From positions 1 to 51,098 of the forward strand of contig WHSV01000016.1 in the NCBI GenBank assembly GCA_009379915.1: 51,098 nt of DNA, written 5' to 3'. The position numbers and the translations under genes are program-made. Shown in pieces: positions 16,545-25,579 of the stretch. Within the stretch, counting starts at the first letter, position 1; every line of letters starts with the position of its first letter. The notes beneath the pieces were generated by a model. The model saw only the letters and a list, made by a program, of their open reading frames with translations. It was not told the origin of the DNA and searched no databases. Source of the DNA: Actinomycetota bacterium (GTDB lineage Bacteria; Actinomycetota; CADDZG01; WHSQ01).

Positions 16545-17060
16545 CGGTCTGCTGATCGCCGCCGGTCGGATCGGGGGACGACTCTATCCGGCTATCGGGC
16601 CGGGGCCGGAACTTTCGAAGCAATGTCCCCCCCACCCCAATTCGCCCGGCACGTACTTCATCGCTTTAATGAACTGGGGATGCCAACAACGCGATGGACT
16701 CAAGCTCACGAAGGCGATGAACTATTCCGCGTGGGGTCACATACATCAAGAAGAGCATGAACCATCCCTGATATCGCGAGAATGCGATGAACCATGCGAC
16801 CTTCGCTAAATAGCGATGAAGTAGTCAGATAGCGCAGGAACGCGATGAACTATCTCGACGTACGAATTGTGTGGAGGGAACCCTATGCGGTGTCGTGGAG
16901 GGAACCCATGCCGATGTCATGGAGGGAACCCATGCCGAGACCATGCCTGCGTGGCTGAGGGACCATCATGTGGCTGAGGCCTAATGCGGGTGTCGTGAGA
17001 GGGCGCCCTGGGAGTGTCCTGCGAAAAGGACACCTGAGAAAGTCGTGGAGGGCCTCGGTC
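16545..17060. repeat. Iterated-motif tract downstream of zur
   Basis: The first 110 bases hold a copy of the GGTGGGG/CCCCACCCCAATT run also seen at 7880-7900. From 16669 to 16850 the motif GCGATGAAC or a variant recurs (ATG at 16669, 16694, 16717, 16757, 16787, 16816, 16845; steps 25, 23, 40, 30, 29, 29). From 16871 three exact-length 24-bp units follow (16871-16894, 16895-16918, 16919-16942), each containing TGGAGGGAACCC-ATG, then decaying units to about 17000. No homologous gene is recognised. Confidence 0.7.
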
Positions 17061-18406
17061 TCACAAACCGAACCGGCAGCGGATTCGGGTTCTAGGCATC
17101 ATCGCGGAACATTCGCTCCGCCCGGGACGCTTGAAGGCCGGCGCTTCGGGGCGGGGCTCGGGCTCCGTCGCCGTCTCCGGCAGTTTGTCCCGGGCAGCCT
17201 TCCTGCGAGCCCCCGATACCCTCTGCTCGTCTCGGCTCACCAGCAGCGCAGCGAGGCCCGTAGTGATCGGCACCGACGCTACGAGCCCGATGCTTCCGAC
17301 CAAGGTGCGAACTATCTCCTGGGCGACGACTTCGCTCGTCAAGGTCTGAGTGAGTGGAACGTCGGCCAGGCTGAACAAGATCAGCAGAGGCAGGGACGCG
17401 CCCGCATAGGCCAGCACCAGCGTGTTGACCGTCGACACGACGTGGTCACGCCCGATCCGCAGCGCGCTGGAGTACAACTGCCGCGCCGAGTAGCGCGGGT
17501 TCGCATAGTGGATCTCCCAAACGGCGGACGCCTGGGTCACGGTGACGTCGTCGAGCACCCCCCAGGGTGCCGATGATCACGCCTGCGAAGATCAGACCCT
17601 GCAGGTTCACCTGTGCGGCCAACACCTGAAGGAACACCGCCTTCTTCAGAACCGAACCCAGTGAAGCTCACGATGTCCAAGAAGAACGCGGCGAGAAGAC
17701 ACGTGAGCAACAGACTCACCAGAGTGCCAAGGATCGCGCTGGTCGTGCGCACGTTGACTCCGTGCGCCATGTAAAGCGCCGCAAACATGATGGCCGCGGA
17801 CCCCACAGCCGCAACCGCGATAGGGCTCTGGCCCTCGAGAATCGCAGGCAGGACGAACGCAAGCAACACTGCGAGCGAAATCACTAGTCCGACGAGCGCG
17901 GCGACCCCGCGCAGTCCGCTGAGAGCGATCACAACTGCCGCGAAGAGAATTCCGAGAGCCAGCAACGGGAGGCTGCGCTGTAGTCGAGGAAGAGTAGCGA
18001 TCCTCGTTCGGATCGTTTAAGGACCGGCCGACGAAGATCTTGTCGCCCTCGGCTATCTGCCTGGCCTGGCTCGTTTCGGCCGTCTCGAAAGAGACGTTGG
18101 TGCCGGCCTCGTCACCCTCGTCGATGCGCGCAGTAACCTCAGCGCAACGAAACGACTCCTGTCCGGGGATCGCCTGGCAATCGATCTCTTCCACGTTCGT
18201 GACCGTTGCCCCGACCCGATCGGGATTGACAAAATCTCCTTCGATGCGGCCCGGGGGGTCACCGGCCACAGAATCACGAGGCCGGCGAGCGTCAGGACGA
18301 CGAATGGAACGACGGCTATGACGAGAGCCCGTCTGACCTTGGGAGAAGCTCTGTACTCTCCTTCCTCCTCGGCGTGGACGTGCCCGTGCGAGTGGCCGTG
18401 TCTCAC
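17061..18406 (-). pseudogene. Frameshifted YibE/F-family membrane protein gene
   Basis: Reading from 18406, the protein starts MRHGHSHGHVHAEEEG with one membrane helix (ALVIAVVPFVVLTLAGLVIL), then must change frame near 18260 (in a C-run) to continue GRIEGDFVNPDRVGATVTNVEE. It changes again near 17990 (twice within about 20 bases), near 17655 and near 17560 (a run of six G where five are expected) to keep the membrane part ALGILFAAVVIALSG through VLDDVTVTQASAVWEI. The order is that of YibE/F proteins (Pfam YibE_F). At least five indels are needed. It follows slipin on the same strand. Either a pseudogene or a patch of assembly errors; the homopolymer sites fit both. Confidence 0.7.
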
Positions 18407-18411
18407 GAAGG

Positions 18412-19314
18412 TTAGTGGCGGCCAGGTTCCGTCGAAGGGGGCGGAATGTCTGCGGGAGGCACCGGCTCGTTACGGACCGGCGCGCTCGGGTCTGCGTCGA
18501 TGGGGGGAGCCTGAGGCGACTCCTCTACCGTTCGCTCGTGCATCGCGTCGGGGAACACGTCCTTGCCGAACGCGGCCTCGAACGCCTTTAGCATCTCGAT
18601 CGGAATGGGTACGACGAGGGTGGAGTTCTGCTCCGCTGCGACGTCCGTGATCGTCTGGAGATACCGCAGCTGATAGGCGATGGGGTGGCGGGCGATGACC
18701 TGAGCGGCCTGAGCGAGTCGCTCGGAGGCCTGGAACTCACCCTCGGCGTTGATGATCTTGGCCCGGCGCTCACGCTCGGCCTCGGCCTGCTTCGCCATTG
18801 CTCGCTGCATCTCGGTGGGAAGGTCGACATCCTTGATCTCCACGAGATTCACCTTGATGCCCCACGGATCGGTCAGGTCGTCGATGATGCGCTGCAGATC
18901 CTGGTTGAGCCTGTCGCGTTCGCTCAGGATGTCGTCGAGATCGACTTTCGACAACACCGCGCGCAACGTCGTCTGCGCGATCTGAGAGGTTGCGAAGAGA
19001 TAGTTCTGGACCTCGACGATGGCCTTTACCGACTGGAACACCTGGAAGTAGACGACCGCGTTGACCCGAATGGTCACGTTGTCTCGGGTGATGACGTCCT
19101 GCGGCGGCACGTCGAGGGTGACGATCTGCAGGTTGACCTTGACCATTCGGTCGACGATCGGAATGAGGAAGAAGAGCCCGGGCCCTTTGGCCCCCTCGAG
19201 CACGCGTCCCAGCCGGAAGATGACCCCTCGTTCGTACTCCTGAACGATGCGAATCGACGCGGAAAGCAGGATCAGCAGGAACACGATCACCGCTCCAGCG
19301 ATTATGAGCCCCAC
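18412..19314 (-). CDS. Slipin / band-7 (SPFH) membrane protein
   Basis: A 300-residue SPFH protein: an N-terminal membrane helix (residues 3-20), then [45 protein letters not shown]-type stomatin core, and a helical region with [21 protein letters not shown] that makes oligomers. A proline-rich tail (from about 265) is unusual but not rare. It lies 69 bases downstream of nfeD on the same strand; slipin-NfeD pairs are widespread and thought to organise membrane microdomains, NfeD cleaving the slipin tail. Confidence 0.92.
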   Translation of the reverse strand: MGLIIAGAVIVFLLILLSASIRIVQEYERGVIFRLGRVLEGAKGPGLFFLIPIVDRMVKVNLQIVTLDVPPQDVITRDNVTIRVNAVVYFQVFQSVKAIVEVQNYLFATSQIAQTTLRAVLSKVDLDDILSERDRLNQDLQRIIDDLTDPWGIKVNLVEIKDVDLPTEMQRAMAKQAEAERERRAKIINAEGEFQASERLAQAAQVIARHPIAYQLRYLQTITDVAAEQNSTLVVPIPIEMLKAFEAAFGKDVFPDAMHERTVEESPQAPPIDADPSAPVRNEPVPPADIPPPSTEPGRH

Positions 19315-19383
19315 GTTTGAATCGCCTCCTCAGACGTCGGTTCGACTATGGAGCGAAAGCTGTCCGCTACCCTCCCATGACTA

Positions 19384-20775
19384 TCAGCGTGTGTCCTGCG
19401 GGTCGCCGGCGTGCTCGTCCTCATGAAGAGGTTCGACGAGGAGTACCAGCCCCTCCGTGGCCTTGACCTCGACCATCGAGCCGGCCGCGATCCCCGTTTC
19501 CATGGTGCGAGCGCGCCACAATGCCCCCTTGGTCAGCACCGTGCCCTCGGGCGCGATGTCGGTCTTGGCTTCACCCACCGTCCCCACGAGGGCGTCCTCG
19601 CCTGTAATCGGCCGGCGAAGGCGCACCCTCAGGGCGGCGGTCATGACCGAGACGAAGAAGACAAGAGTCAAAACCACGGCGGTCACTATCGCCCAGGGCG
19701 ACAACGCCAGTTCATCTGGCGCTCCCGAGAACAACAGGAGCCCGCCGGCAACGAGCGCAACTACCCCCCCAACGGTCCAGATTCCGAGACCCGCGACCTG
19801 AAGATCGACGAGAAAGAAGATGACCGACAGAACGACGAGCAGAACCCCCGCCCAGTTCGTCGGCAGGACGCTCAATGCGTAGAAGCCCAGCAGCAGGCAG
19901 ACTCCGCCGAGGATGCCCGCGAGACCGATTCCGGGGTTGTAGAGCTCGAAGATGATCCCGAAGGTCCCGAACAGGAGGAGCAGATAGGCGATCTCCGGGT
20001 TCGTGACCAGATGCAGAAGCCTCTGCAGGATGTTCATCTCCTGAAAGCGGAACCTGACGGTCGCGGTGTTCGACGCGTCGTCCCATGTCTCGAGAGTCAG
20101 CTCGCTGCCGTCGCCGATGGTGACCGTCTCGCCGTCCATCTCCCGAAGCAGATCCGAGAGTGTGTCCGCACGCCCGTTCACCACCCCGCGGTCGACCGCT
20201 TCGGTCATACCGACCGACTCGGCGTCCACTACCGCGCTGCGAGCGAACTCGGGGTCTCGGTCGCGCAAGATCGCCAGGTCTTCGATGAACGCCGCGGCAT
20301 CTTCGGTCGCTTTCCGAGCGAGAGTCTCGTCGACCTCGCCGCCCCCAAGGTTGACCGGAGTCGCAGCCCCCAGGGCCGTGCCGCTCGCCATATAGGCGAG
20401 GTTCGCCGCGTAGGTGATGAAGGTCCCCGCCGACGCTGCGCGGGCCCCGCCCGGAGCAATCCAGACGATGGTCGGAACGTCGGCCCCGAGCATCTCTTGG
20501 ATCATCTCCCGCATCGAAACGTCGAGCCCGCCGGGCGTGTCGATACGAATGACCACCGCGTGGACCGCGTCGTCCTGTGATCTCGCAAGACGTCCCTTGA
20601 GGTAGTCGGCGTTGGTGGGATCGATGACCCCCTCGAGCTCTATGACGTCGACGGTCTGGTCACCGCCCTCCTGAGCGTCAAGAGGTGGGGCCGCGAGCAT
20701 GACGAAACCGGCCGCCATAGCCGCCAGCCACACAAGGCTCAGAGTCCGGCGCGCGCTCCGGAAAGGGAGGAGCAT
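19384..20775 (-). CDS. NfeD family membrane serine protease
   Basis: A 463-residue long-form NfeD protein. Signal or anchor helix at 10-30; a ClpP-like protease domain (40-230) with HAVVIRIDTPGGLDVSM, the oxyanion segment WIAPGGARAASAGTFI holding the catalytic serine, and AYMASGTALGAATPVN; a block of membrane helices at about 265-385; and a C-terminal OB-fold NfeD domain (ALVGTVGEAKTD). It works with the slipin encoded next. A preceding GAGGG and ATG at 20775 set the start. Confidence 0.92.
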   Translation of the reverse strand: MLLPFRSARRTLSLVWLAAMAAGFVMLAAPPLDAQEGGDQTVDVIELEGVIDPTNADYLKGRLARSQDDAVHAVVIRIDTPGGLDVSMREMIQEMLGADVPTIVWIAPGGARAASAGTFITYAANLAYMASGTALGAATPVNLGGGEVDETLARKATEDAAAFIEDLAILRDRDPEFARSAVVDAESVGMTEAVDRGVVNGRADTLSDLLREMDGETVTIGDGSELTLETWDDASNTATVRFRFQEMNILQRLLHLVTNPEIAYLLLLFGTFGIIFELYNPGIGLAGILGGVCLLLGFYALSVLPTNWAGVLLVVLSVIFFLVDLQVAGLGIWTVGGVVALVAGGLLLFSGAPDELALSPWAIVTAVVLTLVFFVSVMTAALRVRLRRPITGEDALVGTVGEAKTDIAPEGTVLTKGALWRARTMETGIAAGSMVEVKATEGLVLLVEPLHEDEHAGDPQDTR

Positions 20776-20860
20776 CCCTCAATTCTCCCGCAGCTCGGAG
20801 GTGAAGTCTGCGTCGGTCGGTGACATCTCAAGAGAGGCGCCGCGCCCGCCCGTCCGCAGC

Positions 20861-22153
20861 TCAGACGGGGTCGTAGCTCCGGATCGCCTGCCCAAGGATG
20901 TCCCCACCCTCCTCGGCTTCGTCCTCGGTGAGGCTCATCGGCGGCGCGATGCGGAGCACGTTTCCGTAGAGGCCCCCCTTGCCGACGAGCAGTCCATTGC
21001 GTCTCGTCTCCTCGAGCATCCAGCTCGCTGCCTCGGGACTCGGCTCGAGCCCGCCGGGACGAACGAGCTCGACACCGAGCATGAGCCCCTTTCCCCGCAC
21101 CTCGGCGACGTAGTCGCGGCCGTCGACCGCGGCCCGTATGCGACCCATCAGTTGTTCGCCTCTTTTCAGACAGTTCGCCTGCAGATCGTTGTCGAGCAGG
21201 TAGTCCAGGTTCGCGAGCGCCCCCGCGGTCGACAGCGGATTGCCTCCGAAGGTCGAAATCGAGTTCGCCTGAAGGCAATCCATGATCTCGGCGCGCGCCA
21301 CGACGCCACCGATGGACAGACCGTTGCCTAGGCCTTTGGCGAAGGTGATCATGTCGGGCCTCACTCCGTGCGCGTCGATCCCCCAGAAGTGCCCGCCGGT
21401 CCGGCCCCACCCGGTCTGGACCTCGTCGGAGATGAGCAGGATGCCGTGCTCGTCGAGCACCTTGTGCATCGCGCCGAACAACCCGTCGGGTGGAGTCGCG
21501 AAGCCCCCGACTCCCTGGATCGGCTCGGCGATCAGACAGGCGACGTCGCCCGAAGTCATGGTGTCGATGACGCTGCGCAGGTCGTACACGCATTCGCCGA
21601 TGTAGGCGGCGTCGGAGTGACCGCTCCAAGGACTGCGAAGCCGGTAGCCACCGTGAACGTAGCTCACGTTCACGGGAGTCAACGCGCTCGGCGACCAACC
21701 ACGGTTGCCGGTGATAGCGACGGTCGCAAAGGAACGGCCGTGATAGCTGTTTCGGAGAGCGAGCACCTGATTGGAACGGCGGTACGCGGCGGCCAGCAGC
21801 AGGGCCGTTTCGTTCGCCTCCGATCCCGACGAGGTGAAGAAGACCTTGCCGTCATCGACGGGCGCGAGCTCGGCGATGCGCTCGGCGAGCTCGATGGCGG
21901 GCTCGATCAGATAGAGAGTCGACGAGTGCAGCATCTTGTCCGCCTGGTTCTTGATCGTGTCCACGATCTCCGGAACCGCGTGCCCGGACATCGTCGTCAG
22001 GATGCCGGCGAAGAAGTCGAGATAGCGATTCCCCCCGGCGTCCCAGACATGCCGTCCCTCACCACGCTCGAGCGAGATGGGTTGCTCGTAGTACAGGGCC
22101 AACCAGTCGGGCAGGACGTTGCGATGACGGGCGAGAAGCTCCTCGTGGCTCAT
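20861..22153 (-). CDS. Class III aminotransferase (PLP)
   Basis: A 430-residue PLP-dependent fold-type I enzyme. Motifs: WDAGGNRYLDFFAGI near 40, FFTSSGSEANETALLLA near 107, the SYHGRS aromatic next to the cofactor near 140, LIAEPIQGVGG near 205, LLISDEVQTGWGRTG near 237, and the Schiff-base lysine in TFAKGLGNG near 270. Best fit is the alanine-glyoxylate/4-aminobutyrate group, but the substrate cannot be read from sequence. The ATG follows a TAGACT hexamer by six bases. Next gene is divergent. Confidence 0.85.
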   Translation of the reverse strand: MSHEELLARHRNVLPDWLALYYEQPISLERGEGRHVWDAGGNRYLDFFAGILTTMSGHAVPEIVDTIKNQADKMLHSSTLYLIEPAIELAERIAELAPVDDGKVFFTSSGSEANETALLLAAAYRRSNQVLALRNSYHGRSFATVAITGNRGWSPSALTPVNVSYVHGGYRLRSPWSGHSDAAYIGECVYDLRSVIDTMTSGDVACLIAEPIQGVGGFATPPDGLFGAMHKVLDEHGILLISDEVQTGWGRTGGHFWGIDAHGVRPDMITFAKGLGNGLSIGGVVARAEIMDCLQANSISTFGGNPLSTAGALANLDYLLDNDLQANCLKRGEQLMGRIRAAVDGRDYVAEVRGKGLMLGVELVRPGGLEPSPEAASWMLEETRRNGLLVGKGGLYGNVLRIAPPMSLTEDEAEEGGDILGQAIRSYDPV

Positions 22154-22159
22154 CGGACG

Positions 22160-22165
22160 AGTCTA
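22160..22165 (-). promoter_or_regulatory. -10 hexamer (TAGACT) for the aminotransferase gene
   Basis: TAGACT on the minus strand ends six bases before the ATG at 22153, implying a leaderless mRNA. Confidence 0.45.
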
Positions 22166-22278
22166 GGCGTCGGCGGAGCTTCGCTGCGCCTCGCCGAGCA
22201 AAAGGCTCGGAATCCCGCCCTCCGGGCGGGCGAGTCACTAGGGCAAGCTGTGGAGGTGCGAAAGGGCGACAGACTGGA

Positions 22279-22284
22279 TAGAAC
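22279..22284 (+). promoter_or_regulatory. -10 hexamer (TAGAAC) for the arsA-like pair
   Basis: TAGAAC ends six bases before the ATG at 22291, the same hexamer and spacing as at position 85. Confidence 0.45.
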
Positions 22285-22290
22285 ATAGCA

Positions 22291-23286
22291 ATGCACGTCG
22301 ACGAATTTCTCGATCCCAAGATCCTGATCGTCTCCGGCAAGGGAGGCGTCGGAAAGACCACGGTGGCGGCCGCGCTGGCGCTCGTCGCCGCGCGCCATGG
22401 ACGCAAGGTGTGCATGGCCGAGATCGACCGGAAGGGAACTCTGCCCAAGCTCTTCGGCGGCGGCGAGGTCACTTACGAGCCGCGCGAGCTGTCGCCCGGC
22501 GTATGGGGGCTCAACATCATTCCCGAGGATGCGCTCGCTGAATATCTGCGCGTGCAGTACCACATGAGCCGCATCTCGCGAGTGTTTCGCAGCACTCACT
22601 TCGTCGACTACATCACGACCGCCGCGCCCGGGCTCAAGGACATCCTGGTGCTGGGCAAGATCTGGTACCTCGAACAGGACAGGGACCACGGAGGTGGCGC
22701 TCACGGCTTCGACACGATCATCGTCGACGCTCCCGCCGCGGGCCACATGGCCACGTTCCTGAAGGCCCCACAAGGCCTCGCCGATGCGGTGCGGCTCGGG
22801 CCGGTCCGGCGCCAGAGCGAATGGCTCAACGACATGCTCACGGATCCGAAGAGGAGCCGCGTGCATCTCGTCTCGCTCGCTGAGGAGATACCGGCAAGCG
22901 AAACACTCGAGACCTCGGAGGCCCTCGACAAGGAGCTCGGAATCTCGCAGGGCGCGGTGTTCGCGAACGCTGTCTATAGCCGCTTGCTCATGGACGAAGA
23001 GGCCGATGAGTTCGAGAGGATTGCGGCCGACGGCAAGATCGACGAGCTCTGCGACGTCGCGAAGGCGTCCGGAATCAACCTCGACGACGACGACCTCGGA
23101 GCCTTGCACGGCTACGCGCGTTTCCTGAAGGCCCGGCGAAACATCCAGTCGCAGCACCTGAGAAAACTGAGCCGGGGTGTGACGCAACCGGTCATGGAGC
23201 TGCCGTTTCTGTTCTCGGCAGGTCTGGCACTGCCGGACATCGAGACCCTCGCGGACGTGATCGAAGAGCAGATGGAGACCCTGTGA
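22291..23286 (+). CDS. ArsA/Get3-like ATPase, first of a pair
   Basis: A 331-residue SIMIBI-class ATPase. Deviant Walker A SGKGGVGKTTVAAAL near 15, switch-like IIVDAPAAGHM near 150, and a helical insert. The TGRC-type hydrophobic groove for tail-anchored proteins is not evident and there are no paired metal cysteines of ArsA, so neither arsenite export nor tail-anchor insertion is shown. Its neighbour is a second ATPase overlapping by four bases. The arrangement recalls the mycobacterial Rv3679-Rv3680 pair, which forms a heteromeric ATPase. Confidence 0.85.
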   Translation: MHVDEFLDPKILIVSGKGGVGKTTVAAALALVAARHGRKVCMAEIDRKGTLPKLFGGGEVTYEPRELSPGVWGLNIIPEDALAEYLRVQYHMSRISRVFRSTHFVDYITTAAPGLKDILVLGKIWYLEQDRDHGGGAHGFDTIIVDAPAAGHMATFLKAPQGLADAVRLGPVRRQSEWLNDMLTDPKRSRVHLVSLAEEIPASETLETSEALDKELGISQGAVFANAVYSRLLMDEEADEFERIAADGKIDELCDVAKASGINLDDDDLGALHGYARFLKARRNIQSQHLRKLSRGVTQPVMELPFLFSAGLALPDIETLADVIEEQMETL

Positions 23287-24431
23287 GCGCCGCTCGTGCA
23301 CGGCTCAATCCCATCGGCGAGATCGTCGACCATAAAGAGATAGTCGTGTGCGCGGGATCGGGCGGCGTCGGAAAGACCACGACTGCGGCGGCCATTGCCT
23401 TGCAGGCCGCACTGGACGGCAAGAAGGTAGCGGTTCTTACGATCGATCCGGCCAAAAGGCTCGCGTCTTCTCTGGGTCTCAAAGAGCTGACGAACGAGCC
23501 ATCGAAGGTCAGCAAACGGAAGTTCACCAGCGCAGGACTCGAGATGAAGGGCGAGCTCTGGGCTCTAATGCTCGACACGAAGACCACCTTCGACGAGGTC
23601 GTCACGCGCTACGCACCAAGTCCCGAACAGGCAGAGCGCATCCTCGAGAATCGCTTCTACCGCAACATCTCGTCCACGCTTTCGGGCACTCAGGAGTACA
23701 TGGCGATGGAGAAGCTGTACGAACTCCACGCCGACGGCGCCTACGACATCATCGTGATCGACACGCCGCCGACGCGAAACGCTCTCGACTTCCTCGACGC
23801 GCCACGCCGCCTCACCGACTTCTTCGAGTCGCGCGTGCTCCGCTGGTTCCTGATGCCGTACATGAAGGCGGGCGGCGGCATCTTCCGGGTCGCGAACGTC
23901 GCGGCCACGACTTTTCTGCGGGTGGTCAAGCGCATCATCGGTGGCGACGTGCTTCAGGACACCGCGGAGTTCTTCAGCAATCTCGAAGGTATGTACGACG
24001 GCTTCAAGGAACGGGCACGGGAGGTCTCCGCTCTGCTGCAGAGCGACGCAACCTCATTCGTCATCGTTACCTCCCCCGGAGAGGACTCGGTGATGGAGGC
24101 GACGTTCTTCGCCGCTCGGCTCAACGAGGCCGGGCTCCCGTTCGGTGCGCTGATCGTCAACCGCGTGCACCCGAAGCTGGGTGATGGGGTCGACGTCAAG
24201 CCACGCCAACTCACGAAGCTCGAGAAGCAGGGCGACCAAGGGCAGCTGCTCGCGAAGCTGATCGACAACGAGGAGGCGTTCATGCGCGTGGTCCGGCTCG
24301 AGGAGAAGAACCTCAACGCTCTCGCTCGGAAGATCCCGAAGCACCGCTGGGTAAGAGTCCCCTACCTCGAGCAGGAGGCCGTCGACTTCGCGGGCCTCTC
24401 GTTGATCGCCGACAAGCTCTTCGAGGCTTGA
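23283..24431 (+). CDS. ArsA/Get3-like ATPase, second of a pair
   Basis: A 382-residue SIMIBI ATPase. Walker A AGSGGVGKTTTAAA near 28 has serine where the family usually has lysine in the first position of the deviant P-loop (KGGVGKT), so the signature lysine may be supplied by the partner in a heterodimer. IIVIDTPPTRNALDFLD near 155 is switch II. The GTG start overlaps the stop of the first ATPase by four bases, so the two are translationally coupled. No arsenic genes are near. Confidence 0.85.
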   Translation: MSAARARLNPIGEIVDHKEIVVCAGSGGVGKTTTAAAIALQAALDGKKVAVLTIDPAKRLASSLGLKELTNEPSKVSKRKFTSAGLEMKGELWALMLDTKTTFDEVVTRYAPSPEQAERILENRFYRNISSTLSGTQEYMAMEKLYELHADGAYDIIVIDTPPTRNALDFLDAPRRLTDFFESRVLRWFLMPYMKAGGGIFRVANVAATTFLRVVKRIIGGDVLQDTAEFFSNLEGMYDGFKERAREVSALLQSDATSFVIVTSPGEDSVMEATFFAARLNEAGLPFGALIVNRVHPKLGDGVDVKPRQLTKLEKQGDQGQLLAKLIDNEEAFMRVVRLEEKNLNALARKIPKHRWVRVPYLEQEAVDFAGLSLIADKLFEA

Positions 24432-24490
24432 GGGGGCGAAAACCAAGAACCAAAACCCGAAACCAAAGGCAAACCGACATCGAAGGGAAG
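24432..24490 (+). repeat. Copy of the 82-bp repeat family, downstream of the ATPase pair
   Basis: GAAACCAAAGGCAAACCGACATCGAAGGGA-like core at 24459-24489, preceded by two degenerate AAAACC boxes (24435-24458), and followed by AAGTTGG. It begins directly after the stop codon. Confidence 0.6.
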
Positions 24491-24544
24491 TTGGTCCTCG
24501 GGTGAGCTCGGTCTGTTCCTGCGGTTGGGTGTTCGGGCGAGCGC

Positions 24545-24642
24545 GGACGCTGGCTCACCTTCATGGGTGAGTGGATGTCCTCACCTCGAGCATCCGACAT
24601 TCAGCCACCGTTTCGGTGGGCTGAGGGTCGAACGGTTCGCGG
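24545..24642 (+). repeat. 98-bp repeat, copy A
   Basis: Begins GGACGCT..CTCACC and ends with CATTCAGCCACCG-TTT-CGGTGGGCTGAGGG, which forms a hairpin, then GAACG.TTCGC. A second copy lies at 48413-48510 on the same strand. It stands upstream of the MerR promoter. Confidence 0.65.
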
Positions 24643-24713
24643 AATCCACACCAGAACGGCCCTGCCAGGCCGATTCCACGAGAGTTCACCCCCCTCGATG
24701 CCCGTCTTTGGGC

Positions 24714-24744
24714 TTGCACCTCACGTCGCGTGAGGGTCTAGCTT
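24714..24744 (+). promoter_or_regulatory. MerR-type promoter with palindromic operator
   Basis: TTGCAC (24714-24719) and TAGCTT (24739-24744) are 19 bases apart, the long spacer typical of MerR-activated promoters. Between them is the perfect palindrome CCTCACG-TCG-CGTGAGG (24719-24735). TAGCTT ends six bases before the ATG. The adjacent regulator probably controls itself here. Confidence 0.75.
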
Positions 24745-24750
24745 GTCGAC

Positions 24751-25503
24751 ATGGACGTGAGCGAGCGCCGGTGGAAGATCGGCGAACTGGCCAAGGCGAC
24801 GGGCCTCACGGTTCGCACGCTGCACCACTACGACGAGATCGAGCTGCTCCGGCCCTCGGCCAGATCCGAGGCCGGGCACCGGATCTACACCGCTGCGGAC
24901 GTGCGGAGGCTGTACCGGATCATCTCGCTGAGGCAGCTCGGCTTTCCGCTGGCCGACATCACATCCATGATCGAGAGCGACGACGCCGACCCGCGCGCAG
25001 CCGTGCGCCGTCATCTCGACGCCGTCGAGGCCCAGATCGAGTTGCAGCAGGAGTTACGCGAACGACTCGGTGCGATCCTCGGCGTTCTAGACGACTCCGA
25101 GGAGCCTTCGACCGGACAGTTACTCGAGATCATGGAGGTCATGATGGAGGTCGAGAAGTACTACACGCCCGAGCAGCGGGAGCAGATCAAGAAGCGCGGC
25201 GAAGAGGCCGACTGGGACGAAATCGAGCGGCACCAGAAGGAGTGGTCGCAGATACTCGAGGATGCGGAGGCGGCCATGAAGGCCGGCACCCCTGCGACCG
25301 ACGCACAGGTGCAAGAGCTCGCCCGCCGCTACGACGAGCTCGGGAAGTGGTTCTCCGCCGGATTCACGGGGGGAGACCCCGGTCTGAAGGAGTCCCTCAA
25401 CCGGGTGTGGGCCGAGAAGGGCGACGAGCTTAACGCGGCCTACGGGAGGGGACCCGAGGTGAACGAGTACCTGAATCAGGCACTCGAAGCCTCGACCAAG
25501 TAG
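24751..25503 (+). CDS. MerR-family regulator with TipAS domain
   Basis: A 250-residue TipAL-like protein. Residues 8-75 are the MerR winged helix: WKIGELAKATGLTVRTLHHY, DEIELLRPSAR, GHRIYTAADVRRL, ISLRQLGFPLADI. A helix at 80-125 makes the dimer coiled coil. Residues about 135-250 form a TipAS domain (helical, with YYTPEQREQIKKR and WSQILEDAEAAM), which in Streptomyces binds thiopeptide antibiotics. It sits behind a MerR-type promoter and alone; no drug pump is adjacent. The true ligand is unknown. Confidence 0.9.
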   Translation: MDVSERRWKIGELAKATGLTVRTLHHYDEIELLRPSARSEAGHRIYTAADVRRLYRIISLRQLGFPLADITSMIESDDADPRAAVRRHLDAVEAQIELQQELRERLGAILGVLDDSEEPSTGQLLEIMEVMMEVEKYYTPEQREQIKKRGEEADWDEIERHQKEWSQILEDAEAAMKAGTPATDAQVQELARRYDELGKWFSAGFTGGDPGLKESLNRVWAEKGDELNAAYGRGPEVNEYLNQALEASTK

Positions 25504-25553
25504 CAACCCGCTCCGAGCCCGGGTGCAAAATCAGTCCCCGGGACTCGGCCCCC

Positions 25554-25574
25554 AGATGTTCGCGGTTAACATCT
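25554..25574. promoter_or_regulatory. Palindrome over the -10 of the sdhC-like gene
   Basis: AGATGTT-N7-AACATCT, a perfect seven-bp inverted repeat, covers the -10-like TAACAT (25567-25572), which ends seven bases before the ATG. A repressor bound here would block the promoter; as RNA it would be too near the start to be transcribed if the mRNA is leaderless. Confidence 0.5.
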
Positions 25575-25579
25575 CGCCC

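Noticed and set aside
16669-17000. A CRISPR array in the iterated tract
   Set aside because: Repeats are short, irregular in step and lack spacer-repeat structure; no cas genes are present.
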